This document shows, piece by piece, positions 26,931-35,651 of a stretch of DNA of 57,993 nucleotides. A program made the position numbers and the translations under genes. How positions within the stretch are numbered: position 1 is the stretch's first letter; the number at the start of each line of letters is the position of its first letter. Under the pieces are notes generated by a model. That model made no database searches. It saw only the letters and a list, made by a program, of their open reading frames with translations, and was not told the DNA's origin. Origin of the DNA: an uncultured Lachnospiraceae bacterium (GTDB taxonomy: Bacteria > Bacillota > Clostridia > Lachnospirales > Lachnospiraceae); NCBI GenBank assembly GCA_910586615.1, contig CAJUJP010000024.1:3484-61476 (forward strand), written 5' to 3'.

Positions 26931-27812
26931 TTACCCGCATTTTGCACAAAAAGCAAAATATCCATGTCCTGTATTTAGCAATAAACTGTAATCAAAGATC
27001 TCAAGATAAAAAGTCTTTCTGAATTGTTCTTCTGTTATGAAATGACTGTTTTCGAGCCGGTACTGTGAAGACAGATGACAATATATGCCAAGCTGTTCGG
27101 CGATCCTAAGCGAAAGCTCTTTGCCTGCATTCATGACAAGTTTATCCATCTTTGTTAACGGCATATTCAGCATGGCACTTACAGTCTGCAGTACCAGACT
27201 CTCTTCCATAACCATAAAAATCTGTACCGGCAGGCCGCCTTTTGCGCGATATGTCAGCCGGATGATCAGACTGTTTCCGAAGTCGTCACCGCTGTAATGT
27301 TCGCTGACGATTTCTGTCTGTAACCTGAAAATTTCTCTGATAGTCGAAGCCAGTGCATCTTCGAGAGCATCAAGGTCTGCACCTGCATTGTCCTTTTTCC
27401 ATTTATTTGAAATTCTGCCGGTAATGGCGCGGTCTTCAATCATGATATGAGCGGTGAGCCATCCGAGACAAATACCGAGAAAGTGATGAATAGATTCCTG
27501 TGAATAATTTGATTCCGTCAGGTCTTTTTCGAGTGCGGGAAGGGTTTTGTACCGCATATCATCATGCAGGCGCTTGTGTATTTCATAGCCTTTGTAGCCG
27601 ATCGACTGCATATAGGCTTCCTCGTCTGTAAAATGGTCTATGGCATAGTTTTTAAAGTATTTGATACCTTCGATACATGCCCACCGTCCGTTGTTTTCAT
27701 CTTTACTAAGGTGAATCAGTTTACGTACGATGGAAAAGAGCTTCCGGTGTGCATTGTCGATGGAATCAACGCCGATGTTAAAATGATTGTTCCATTCTGC
27801 TTCTTTAGACAT
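26931..27812 (-). CDS. Bacteriohemerythrin with C-terminal CheX-like domain
   Basis: Residues about 5-135 form a bacteriohemerythrin: WNNHFNIGVDSIDNAHRKLF with His22, then DHFTDEEAYMQSIGYKGYEIHKRLH and LTAHIMIED, giving the His/Glu/Asp set for a di-iron O2-binding centre. Residues about 160-293 resemble CheC/CheX-type domains (LVMNAGKELSLRIAEQLG, with VSAMLNMPL before it), which in chemotaxis proteins dephosphorylate CheY or sense small signals. The combination suggests an oxygen- or redox-linked signalling or protective role. The second assignment is less certain than the first. Confidence 0.7.
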   Translation of the reverse strand: MSKEAEWNNHFNIGVDSIDNAHRKLFSIVRKLIHLSKDENNGRWACIEGIKYFKNYAIDHFTDEEAYMQSIGYKGYEIHKRLHDDMRYKTLPALEKDLTESNYSQESIHHFLGICLGWLTAHIMIEDRAITGRISNKWKKDNAGADLDALEDALASTIREIFRLQTEIVSEHYSGDDFGNSLIIRLTYRAKGGLPVQIFMVMEESLVLQTVSAMLNMPLTKMDKLVMNAGKELSLRIAEQLGIYCHLSSQYRLENSHFITEEQFRKTFYLEIFDYSLLLNTGHGYFAFCAKCG

Positions 27813-28056
27813 GCTGCTCCTTTACAAGAGAGGGAGAATATCCCATCACTAAGGTTCGTGAAAACGATGGATTTCACAATTTATTTATTAATAAGATATG
27901 TCAATAAATGACAAAAGGTGTCGTTTTTTCTAAAATTTTATAATATATAGATGATGTCAGCCTGAGCGGCTGCCGGATATTTGATGAAACGTTAAAAGTT
28001 CTGCTGATTTTTCCGCATACGAAAATTTTGAAAGGACAGGATATTTTGAAAGGGTA

Positions 28057-28085
28057 TTGAGGGAAAATGGTTTTTGAAGTATACT
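28057..28085 (+). promoter_or_regulatory. Promoter of the S1-domain gene
   Basis: TTGAGG (28057-28062) and TATACT (28080-28085) are separated by 17 bp. The start codon at 28155 lies 70 bp downstream. In the 342-bp interval 27813-28154, no other gene is visible. The upstream part carries the divergent hemerythrin leader. Confidence 0.6.
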
Positions 28086-28154
28086 AATGAAAGAAAAGAC
28101 AGACACAGAGGGCAGCCGGGATTTACAAAAATAAAAAGTATGGAGATAACGACT

Positions 28155-29060
28155 ATGGAAGAAACAATGAAAGATTATGAGCAGGAACTGGAAGCATCTT
28201 TTCGTAAGATCAATGAAGGAGATGTGATCAAGGGGACTGTGATCGATGTGAATGAGGAGGAAGTGACCTTAGACCTGAGGTATTACACACAGGGGATCAT
28301 CAAGGCGGAAGACATGAGCAACGACCCGAATTTTTCTCTGATGTCGGACGTGCATGAGGGGGATGTGATCGAGGCCACGGTAGTGAAGACGGATGACGGA
28401 CAGGGGAATATTCTCTTATCCCGGAAGGAAGCAAATTCCGTGCTTGCATGGGATGTACTTGCAGGCTACATGGAAGAGAAGAAAAATATCAGCGTTAAAG
28501 TGAGTGAGGTTGTAAATGCCGGCGTTGTGGCATATCTGGAAGGAATCAGAGGATTTATACCGGCGTCCCACCTTGATATTTCTTATGTGGAGAATCTGGA
28601 AGACTATAAAGGGAAAGAACTGGAAGTAAGAGTCATAACCGTTGATCAGGCGAAGGAAAAGCTGGTTCTCTCAGCGCGGGAGATTCTTCGGGAAAAAGCG
28701 AAGGAAGAGCATGACCACAGGGTAGCAATGATCGTTCCGGGCACGGTGTTAGAGGGAACGGTGGAAAGCCTGCAGCCTTACGGTGCATTCGTGGATTTGA
28801 AAGATGGCTTAAGCGGACTGGTACACATTTCGCAGATCTGCCAGAGAAGGATCAAGAAGCCTTCCGAGGTACTTAAAGTCGGCGATAAGGTTAAGGTAAA
28901 GGTTCTGAATACCAACAACGGAAAGATCTCACTGAGTATGAAGGCGTTAGAGGAACAGCAGGCCGAGGAGATGGAAGATATCGACGTGAAGCAGTATGGA
29001 TCCGGAGAGAGCGTGGGAACAAGTCTGGGTGATCTGTTTGCGAAGCTGAATATTAAGTAG
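28155..29060 (+). CDS. S1 RNA-binding domain protein (ribosomal protein S1-like)
   Basis: A 301-residue protein with three S1/OB-fold domains at about residues 20-88, 105-170 and 190-260. Examples are GDVIKGTVIDVNEEEVTLDL, NAGVVAYLEGIRGFIPASHLD and GTVLEGTVESLQPYGAFVDL ending in GLVHISQI. Clostridial genomes use such short proteins in place of the six-domain S1, and they bind mRNA and may aid translation. GGAG at 28142-28145 favours the ATG at 28155. Upstream in-frame ATGs at 28140 and 28074 are poorer. Confidence 0.85.
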   Translation: MEETMKDYEQELEASFRKINEGDVIKGTVIDVNEEEVTLDLRYYTQGIIKAEDMSNDPNFSLMSDVHEGDVIEATVVKTDDGQGNILLSRKEANSVLAWDVLAGYMEEKKNISVKVSEVVNAGVVAYLEGIRGFIPASHLDISYVENLEDYKGKELEVRVITVDQAKEKLVLSAREILREKAKEEHDHRVAMIVPGTVLEGTVESLQPYGAFVDLKDGLSGLVHISQICQRRIKKPSEVLKVGDKVKVKVLNTNNGKISLSMKALEEQQAEEMEDIDVKQYGSGESVGTSLGDLFAKLNIK

Positions 29061-29119
29061 GCGGACCGGCAGGCGGGTGGACACAGGACTGTAAAGAGAT
29101 AAATGATACGTGATAACGG

Positions 29120-29156
29120 GACAGGCAAGAGCGATTGTGCTTTTGCCTGTCTTTTT
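29120..29156 (+). terminator. Intrinsic terminator after the S1-domain gene
   Basis: GACAGGCAA (29120-29128) pairs with TTGCCTGTC (29143-29151) and is followed by TTTTT. The dispersed repeat copy at 29159 starts right after it. Confidence 0.85.
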
Positions 29157-29158
29157 GT

Positions 29159-29286
29159 GGTATAGGAAACTTCTGCACTTATTTGAGTCAGCGAAGCGAA
29201 TCTCGCAAAGTTATTTGCGAAGCAAATTACTTTTTTTATGGTATAGGAAACTTCTGCACTTATTCGAGTTCGCGAAGCGAATCTCG
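29159..29286. repeat. Dispersed palindromic repeat, copies 2 and 3 (tandem)
   Basis: Two 47-bp units (29159-29205 and 29240-29286) begin GGTATAGGAAACTTCTGCAC and end with a GCGAAGCGAATCTCG palindromic segment. They differ at only a few positions. A TTTGCGAAGCAAA hairpin, also found in the element at 4154-4286, lies between them. Both units directly follow T-runs. Confidence 0.8.
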
Positions 29287-29287
29287 T

Positions 29288-29310
29288 AAACGAGCTATGC
29301 TCGTTTTTTT
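29288..29310 (+). terminator. Terminator-like hairpin after the tandem repeats
   Basis: AAACGAGC and GCTCGTTT form an 8-bp stem around TAT, followed by a run of T to 29310. The interval from 29311 to the mscS start at 29499 holds no other recognisable feature. Confidence 0.7.
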
Positions 29311-29498
29311 GTACAGAAAAATGCTCCGGATTTCGGCATTACGAAACAGAGCCTGCAAAGGGGATTTGTCTGTGTTGTTCATTTTGCCGGTTTTGTGGAG
29401 CGGATTTACTTTTTTCTGTAAAAATATGTCAAATGCTGTATAATAAATAATGGAAGCCGCGTAAGCATAAAATAGATTTGAGAAAGAGATGATATAGC

Positions 29499-30302
29499 AT
29501 GGGGACTTTGATGAAAATAGCAATATTTGTTGCAGTCGCTTTGGCTTTGAATTATGCGGTCAATCTGCTTTTCAGATTTCTGGCGAGAAAGACGAAAGCG
29601 GTTCATCTGCGGTTTACCAAGAGTGCTGTGAACGTGATCATAGATATTATCATTATCTACAGCCTTGCGCAGCAGTTTGAGATCACCAAGGATATCAGCA
29701 AGGTTTTGCTGCAGAGCGGTTCTCTTGTGATTGCAATTGCCACGTTTGCGGCACAGCAGGCGCTGGCCAATGTGATCAGCGGTCTTTCCATTTCCGCGTC
29801 AAAGCCGTACAATGTGGACGAAAAGATCCGGGTGATTCAGGGAGGAACCGTCATTGCAGAGGGAATTGTGAAGGATGTCATGATCCGTCATACGGTGATC
29901 AGCCAGTTTAACGGGGAGAGCTGTATCGTACCCAATTCGATTATGGATTCATCTGTCATCATCAACACCAACTATACGGAAAATGTGGGTAATTTTGTGG
30001 AAATAGAGATTGCTTATGACGCGGACATTGAGGAAGCGATCCGCATTATGCGCAGAGTGTGTGTGGAGCATGAATTGACTTTGAACACGGCAGAAAATGC
30101 AGTCTCAGCCAGTGCTTATACGTCTAATGGTGTTATCCTGAAGACGACTGTCTGGACGGAGAACCTGAATGATAATTTCAAGGCATGTAGTGATATACGG
30201 ATCGCTTTGGTCGGGGAATTCAGGAAGAGCGGTATCGAGATACCGTATCAGACAGTTACAGTACATAATCCGGCGGATGACGGCCAGGATGTGGATTTAT
30301 GA
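29499..30302 (+). CDS. MscS-type small-conductance mechanosensitive channel
   Basis: A 267-residue membrane channel that opens under membrane tension to release solutes. Hydrophobic helices are near residues 5-27, 43-60 and 70-100. The pore-lining segment LVIAIATFAAQQALANVISGL is followed by the beta domain GGTVIAEGIVKDVMIRHTVI and the VPNSIM motif typical of MscS. A compatible-solute importer gene set follows directly, giving an osmotic-balance pair. Confidence 0.92.
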   Translation: MGTLMKIAIFVAVALALNYAVNLLFRFLARKTKAVHLRFTKSAVNVIIDIIIIYSLAQQFEITKDISKVLLQSGSLVIAIATFAAQQALANVISGLSISASKPYNVDEKIRVIQGGTVIAEGIVKDVMIRHTVISQFNGESCIVPNSIMDSSVIINTNYTENVGNFVEIEIAYDADIEEAIRIMRRVCVEHELTLNTAENAVSASAYTSNGVILKTTVWTENLNDNFKACSDIRIALVGEFRKSGIEIPYQTVTVHNPADDGQDVDL

Positions 30303-30367
30303 CAGGGAGTGAGGCGGAATAAGGAGATGGCGGGCCTGTCCGGCATTGACTGAAACGGAGTATACAG

Positions 30368-31003
30368 ATGCGGATGATACAGATTTTATGGGACAGGCGG
30401 GAGTTCTTTCTGACTTGTCTGGTGGAACATATCAGAATATCGTTGACAGCGGTAATCTGTGCAGGTGTGCTGGGAATCCTGATCGGGATTTTGATCAGCA
30501 GCCATAAGAAAGCTGCGGGAATTGTTCTTGGGATCATCAATGTGATTTATACGATCCCGTCCATTTCCCTGCTGGGCTTTCTGATCCCTTTTACCGGCAT
30601 TGGGAATAAAACAGCAGTTATTGCCCTGACGGTATATGGACTGCTTCCCATTGTCAGAAACACTTATACTGGTCTGACGAATGTGGATGCCAGCATCCTG
30701 GAAGTGGCGCAAGGGCTGGGCACAGACAGGAGACAGATGCTTTCTCGGATCAGGTTTCCGCTGGCACTTCCGGTGATCATAAGCGGTTTTCGGAATATGG
30801 TGGTGATGATCATAGCGATGGGCGGTATTGCCTCTTTTATCGGAGCAGGCGGACTGGGAGCGGCCATCTACAGAGGAATCACCACTTATAATATGACACT
30901 GACGGCGGCAGGCTCTGTGTTGATTGCGCTTCTGGCTCTGATCAGTGACTGGCTGCTGGCACGGGCGGAGAAGGCGGTGAACAGGAGGTACGGCATTGGA
31001 TAA
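30368..31003 (+). CDS. ABC transporter permease, compatible-solute (OpuB/ProW) type
   Basis: A 211-residue permease with about five membrane helices. It carries the EAA-type loop EVAQGLGTDRRQMLSRIRFPLALPVIISGFRN, which contacts the ATPase. Short OpuBB/OpuCB permeases of this kind import glycine betaine, choline or carnitine. GGAG precedes the ATG at 30368. The 3' end overlaps the ATPase gene by 8 bp, indicating coupled translation. Confidence 0.9.
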   Translation: MRMIQILWDRREFFLTCLVEHIRISLTAVICAGVLGILIGILISSHKKAAGIVLGIINVIYTIPSISLLGFLIPFTGIGNKTAVIALTVYGLLPIVRNTYTGLTNVDASILEVAQGLGTDRRQMLSRIRFPLALPVIISGFRNMVVMIIAMGGIASFIGAGGLGAAIYRGITTYNMTLTAAGSVLIALLALISDWLLARAEKAVNRRYGIG

Positions 31004-31751
31004 AGTGATCGAGATACGGAACTGTTCAGCGGCTTACGGAGACAACAAGGTACTGCGCCGGGTATCACTGGACATTGAAAGAGGAGAGTTTGTGGTAATC
31101 ATCGGTCCGTCCGGCTGCGGCAAGACGACCCTTCTTAAGATGATAAACGGGCTTGTGTCGCCCGCAGAGGGGGAAGTGCTGGTGGATGGCAGGAGGCTGG
31201 CGGATTGTGATCTGGTGGCTTTGCGCAGGCGGATCGGCTATGCGGTACAGGGGGCGAAGCTTTTTCCCCATATGACGGTGGCTGACAATATATGTTATGT
31301 TCCCGGCCTGGACAGAAAGCTTTCCGCAGAGGAAAAAGAATCCCTTACCCGCAGGATGCTGGAACTGACAGAACTTCCGATGGAACTGGCATCCCGGTTT
31401 CCGGGACAGTTGTCCGGCGGGCAGAAGCAGAGGGTAGGCATTGCGCGGGCCATGGCGGCAGAGCCGGATATTTTATTGATGGACGAGCCCTTCGGTGCGG
31501 TGGATGAGATTACCCGGAAGACGCTGCAGGCGGAATTGTCCGCGCTGCAGAAGAAGACCGGCATTACGGTAGTATTTATTACCCATGATATCGGGGAGGC
31601 TTTTGTGCTGGGAAGCCGTATCCTGGTCATGAAGGAGGGAGTCATCTGGCAGCAGGGAACAAAGGAGGCACTGCTTGGCACACCGCGGGATGAGTTTGTA
31701 CGGCGGCTGATTTCTGCGGGCAATGCGCTGTACGGCGGGGCGGGTATTTGA
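30996..31751 (+). CDS. ABC transporter ATP-binding protein, compatible-solute type
   Basis: A 251-residue ATPase with Walker A GPSGCGKTTL, the Q-loop region, signature LSGGQKQRVGIARA, Walker B ILLMDEPFGAVD and H-loop VFITHD. It starts at a TTG (30996) with AGGAGG upstream, inside the end of the permease gene. The C-terminal CBS domains present in OpuAA and OpuCA are missing, so ionic-strength control by CBS is not expected. Confidence 0.9.
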   Translation: MDKVIEIRNCSAAYGDNKVLRRVSLDIERGEFVVIIGPSGCGKTTLLKMINGLVSPAEGEVLVDGRRLADCDLVALRRRIGYAVQGAKLFPHMTVADNICYVPGLDRKLSAEEKESLTRRMLELTELPMELASRFPGQLSGGQKQRVGIARAMAAEPDILLMDEPFGAVDEITRKTLQAELSALQKKTGITVVFITHDIGEAFVLGSRILVMKEGVIWQQGTKEALLGTPRDEFVRRLISAGNALYGGAGI

Positions 31752-31831
31752 GACATGACGGGTAATCGTCAACAGATAAAGCGAAAAGAAATTGTTTATG
31801 CGCAGAAAGCAGCGCTGAAAAGGAGAAAATT

Positions 31832-32719
31832 ATGAAAAAAAGAGTCTTGTTTTTAATGGTAACTTGTATGGTATGGGGGCTGTGTGCCTGTGGAAAGAAA
31901 GAACCAGTCAAAATTGCTTCAAAACCTATGACGGAGCAGTATATCCTGACAGAAATCATTGCGCAGCTGATTGAGGCTGAGACAGATTATGAAGTGGAGA
32001 TCACAAAAGGCGTGGGCGGCGGCACGACCAATATCCATCCGGCGCTGGTTAAGGGTGATTTTGATCTTTATCCGGAATATACCAGAACAGCATGGCTGAA
32101 TGTTCTGAAGAAAGAGGAGATGGAGAAAGATGATCAAAAGCTGTATGAACAGCTTATTGCGGAATATGACGGGCTTGGGCTGACATGGACAGGACTGTAC
32201 GGATTTTCTAATACTTACGGACTGGCAGTGCGGCAGGATACAGCCGGACAGTATGAGCTTAACACCTATTCTGATCTGGCGGCGGCCTCAGGAGAACTGG
32301 TCTTTGGCGGCAATCCTGATTACATTGAGTTAGAGACCGGGTATCCCAGACTCTGTGCGGCCTATGATATGCAGTTTAAAGATACCGTACAGATGGAGAT
32401 TGCTCTGAAATACGAAGCGCTGATCAATCATGAAGTGGATGTGATCAATGCTTTTACCACGGATGCCCAGCTTGCGGCAAATGATCTTGTGCTTCTCACA
32501 GACGATCAGATTTTCTTTGAAACTTTTGATGCCGGAACAGTGGTCAGAAAGGATGCCCTTGAGAAATATCCTGAACTGCGTGGCATATTGGAGAAAATGA
32601 ACGGGCTGATCACCGAGGACGAGATGCAGCAGATGAATTATGAAGTGGAAGTGAACGGCAGAGAGGACCGTGAAGTGGCACAGGAGTTTCTGGTGAAGAA
32701 AGGGCTGGTTACGCAGTAA
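31832..32719 (+). CDS. Substrate-binding lipoprotein, compatible-solute type
   Basis: A 295-residue binding protein with a lipoprotein signal (LFLMVTCMVWGLCACGKKE, lipobox LCAC). The OpuBC/ProX-type type 2 fold shows KIASKPMTEQYILTEII and GGGTTNIHPALVKGDFDLYPEYT. It would capture choline or betaine-like quaternary amines at the membrane and pass them to the preceding permease. The ligand is inferred from the family. It is separate from the permease, unlike OpuB fusions in some cocci. Confidence 0.88.
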   Translation: MKKRVLFLMVTCMVWGLCACGKKEPVKIASKPMTEQYILTEIIAQLIEAETDYEVEITKGVGGGTTNIHPALVKGDFDLYPEYTRTAWLNVLKKEEMEKDDQKLYEQLIAEYDGLGLTWTGLYGFSNTYGLAVRQDTAGQYELNTYSDLAAASGELVFGGNPDYIELETGYPRLCAAYDMQFKDTVQMEIALKYEALINHEVDVINAFTTDAQLAANDLVLLTDDQIFFETFDAGTVVRKDALEKYPELRGILEKMNGLITEDEMQQMNYEVEVNGREDREVAQEFLVKKGLVTQ

Positions 32720-32965
32720 TCATACGCGCATTGCCGGGACATGCCGGCTGCAGCATCGGGTAAAACCGGCCTTTAAGATGATTTGATTCAATCGGAAGTG
32801 TAATGACAGTAGCTGGATTTCATGTTACAATGTACAGGATGACGATAATCAGCACTGAAATATATAATGGTATGTCAGCAATGAGCGGATTGAGCGGCCG
32901 GCGCATACTATGATGATGCGTTATCTGAACTAAGAAAAAGGAACGAAATCAGGGGAGGATTTTCT

Positions 32966-34345
32966 ATGAAATACGATGTGATCATCATCGGTGCCGGGCC
33001 GGGAGGTATTTTCACCGCCTATGAACTGATACAGCAGGAAAGTAATTTGAAAATTGCCGTGTTTGAAGCGGGACATGCGCTGGAAGCAAGGCATTGTCCT
33101 ATCGACGGCGATAAGGTAAAAAGCTGCGTGCACTGTAAGAGCTGCTCTATTATGAGCGGTTTTGGCGGCGCCGGTGCTTTTTCCGACGGGAAATATAATA
33201 TCACCAACGATTTTGGAGGCACATTACATGAGCATGTGGGGAAACAGAGAGCCATAGAACTCATGCGGTATGTGGATAAGATCAATATGAAATATGGCGG
33301 CGCGGGGACGAAGCTGTATTCCACTGCAGGCAGCCAGTTCAAGAAATTGTGTCTGCAGAACCAGCTGAATCTGCTGGATGCTTCCGTGCGCCATCTGGGA
33401 ACGGACATTAACTATGTCGTTCTTGAAAATCTTTACAGGATGCTGAAGGAAGAGGTTGATTTTTATTTTGACACGCCGGTCCAGACGGTAAAAACGCTGG
33501 CTGACGGTTACCGCGTTGTCTGTGAGGAAGGTTCTTATGACTGTGAAAAATGTGTCATATCCGTGGGACGCAGCGGCAGCAAGTGGATGGAAAAGGTATG
33601 TGAGGAACTGAATATTAAGACCAAGTCAAACCGCGTGGATATCGGGGTGCGTGTGGAACTCCCGGCGGTGATCTTTTCCCATCTGACAGATGAACTGTAT
33701 GAGAGCAAGATCGTCTACCGCACGGAGAAGTTTGAAGACAGGGTGAGAACATTCTGCATGAACCCCCACGGCATTGTAGTCAATGAAAATACGAACGGTA
33801 TCGTGACAGTGAACGGTCACAGTTATGAAGGTGTGGACAAGCAGACCAACAATACGAATTTTGCCCTGCTGGTTGCGAAGCATTTTTCGGAGCCTTTTAA
33901 GGACAGTAACGGGTACGGTGAGAGTATTGCAAGGCTGTCCAACATGCTGGGCGGCGGTGTGATTGTACAGAGGTTCGGTGATCTGGTGAGAGGAAGGCGG
34001 AGCAATGCCAAACGTATTGAGGAGGGGCTGGTAGAGCCTACGCTGGCGGCTACGCCGGGAGATTTGAGTCTTGTACTGCCCAAGCGTATTCTGGACGGTA
34101 TCATCGAGATGATCTATGCACTTGACAAGATTGCGCCGGGTACGGCCAATGACGACACGCTGCTCTATGGCGTAGAGGTGAAGTTCTATAATATGGAAGT
34201 GGACATTGACGAACATCTTGAGACAAAATATAAAGGTCTTTATATTATCGGTGACGGAAGTGGTGTGACCCATTCTCTTTCCCATGCATCGGCAAGCGGT
34301 GTACATGTGGCGCGGGACATTGCGTCGGAGGGGAATGCAGAATAG
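32966..34345 (+). CDS. FAD-dependent oxidoreductase (NAD(P)/FAD family)
   Basis: A 459-residue flavoprotein with the dinucleotide-binding motif DVIIIGAGPGGIFTAYEL at the N-terminus. A cysteine group CVHCKSC is followed by GFGGAGAFSDGKYN. The C-terminal FAD-contact segment is LYIIGDGSGVTHSLSHASASG. Similar uncharacterised dehydrogenases are widespread in Clostridia, and the substrate is not known. GGGAGG at about 32953 precedes the ATG. It is followed by spmB in the same direction. Confidence 0.82.
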   Translation: MKYDVIIIGAGPGGIFTAYELIQQESNLKIAVFEAGHALEARHCPIDGDKVKSCVHCKSCSIMSGFGGAGAFSDGKYNITNDFGGTLHEHVGKQRAIELMRYVDKINMKYGGAGTKLYSTAGSQFKKLCLQNQLNLLDASVRHLGTDINYVVLENLYRMLKEEVDFYFDTPVQTVKTLADGYRVVCEEGSYDCEKCVISVGRSGSKWMEKVCEELNIKTKSNRVDIGVRVELPAVIFSHLTDELYESKIVYRTEKFEDRVRTFCMNPHGIVVNENTNGIVTVNGHSYEGVDKQTNNTNFALLVAKHFSEPFKDSNGYGESIARLSNMLGGGVIVQRFGDLVRGRRSNAKRIEEGLVEPTLAATPGDLSLVLPKRILDGIIEMIYALDKIAPGTANDDTLLYGVEVKFYNMEVDIDEHLETKYKGLYIIGDGSGVTHSLSHASASGVHVARDIASEGNAE

Positions 34346-34512
34346 AAAGCGGATTGTAAACAATATCTGATGCTGCATGACGGCGGCAGATCCGGAGGCC
34401 GGATGTATAAGCTGTGACCGGGACAGGAATCAGACATATGATAGAAAAGGACTGCATAGATTATATTAATAATCTGCGCAGTCCTTGCGCTTATTTCAGT
34501 AAGGCGGTATCT

Positions 34513-35043
34513 ATGGTTGCAGCCCTGTCCAACATTTCCAATATTATCATTCCGGTCATCATTTTCTATATTGTTGCCTATGGCATTGCGGCGCGAAGCA
34601 ATGTGTATGAGGATTTTATCAAGGGTGCCAGGGACGGATTTCATACGGTGATCCAGATCATGCCTACGCTGATCGGGCTGATGGTGGCGGTGGGCGTGCT
34701 GCGTGCTTCGGGTTTTTTGGATTTTCTGGGAGGACTGTTTGCGGGAATCACTGCCCGGATGGGGTTTTCCTCCGAACTTGTGCCGCTCATTTTAATCAAG
34801 ATGTTTTCTTCTTCTGCGGCGACGGGACTTGTGCTGGATATTTTCAAAAATCACGGGCCGGATTCGCTGATCGGATTGACCACGTCCATCATGATGAGTT
34901 GTACAGAGACAATTTTCTACACCATGTCGGTGTATTTCCTGGCGGCCAAAGTGACAAAGACAAGATACACGCTGGCAGGAGCGCTGCTCGCCACGCTGGC
35001 GGGAGTAATCGCAAGCATCGTGCTTGCAGGAATCCTGGTGTGA
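34513..35043 (+). CDS. spmB: Spore maturation protein B (nucleoside-recognition domain)
   Basis: A 176-residue membrane protein with the SpmB pattern: LSNISNIIIPVIIFYIVAYGI at the start, then DGFHTVIQIMPTLIGLMVAVGVLR and SLIGLTTSIMMSCTETIFYTM. SpmB works with SpmA in spore core dehydration. AAGGCGG five bases before the ATG at 34513 supports this start, though the frame is open from 34414. In most spore formers spmA and spmB are adjacent, and here they are 16 kb apart. Confidence 0.88.
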   Translation: MVAALSNISNIIIPVIIFYIVAYGIAARSNVYEDFIKGARDGFHTVIQIMPTLIGLMVAVGVLRASGFLDFLGGLFAGITARMGFSSELVPLILIKMFSSSAATGLVLDIFKNHGPDSLIGLTTSIMMSCTETIFYTMSVYFLAAKVTKTRYTLAGALLATLAGVIASIVLAGILV

Positions 35044-35651
35044 AGCGGCATGTCCCGCAAAAGCCCGTCCCGATCCTGGATGGCGAGTAAAGGGCGGTTG
35101 CGTCCGCTTGCCTAATCTGCCCTCTCAGCCTTTCGTAAGCACCTTTTGACACGCTAACCATATAAGTGGACAGGAAGCGTAATATGCAAGAAACGGCACA
35201 TCCGCATGGAGTGCCGTTTCTTGTGTGTGAGAAGGATAGAAATGTGTAAACTCAAATATATGTCAACAGTGTGTCCTCGGTGAACACATCTGTTATGTTT
35301 AGTCGAAGCCGGTCAGCACCAAAGCAGCACCGGCGGCTCCTATAAGGTGTAGGTTTAGAATCATCATTTATGTTATGTATTCCCCAACTACAAGTAATAC
35401 TATACAGGGTAATTGTGAATGAGGTGTGTCAAATATCGAAAGAAAAAAGAAAGAAATTATAAAAAAAATTTTATAAATTTCGACTTCGGGTTTCTGCCGC
35501 AGTGCTGCCGCCCGGCCGAAAAGCTATTCGATCGGAAGCTTGTATTACATGAAAGAATATACTAAAATGATTACGGCATAATTGTGGAGATTGTGAGTCC
35601 GGCGGATGCTGGAAATGACCGGAGTGATGACCGGGGCGGAAGGAGACAGAG
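35044..35651. other. Long non-coding stretch with hairpins
   Basis: This 608-bp region has no convincing gene on the plus strand. It contains a 13-bp-stem hairpin at 35187-35223 (CAAGAAACGGCAC with GTGCCGTTTCTTG), a likely spmB terminator in either direction. A GC-rich hairpin sits near 35311-35335 (GCCGGT with ACCGGC). A 22-codon frame on the minus strand (35299-35367) is too short to call a gene. The remainder to the nuclease gene is AT-rich. Confidence 0.6.
35187..35223 (+). terminator. Hairpin downstream of spmB
   Basis: A 13-bp perfect stem with an 11-base loop ends in TTTCTTGTGTG. A clean T-run is missing on the plus strand, so termination efficiency is uncertain. Confidence 0.6.
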
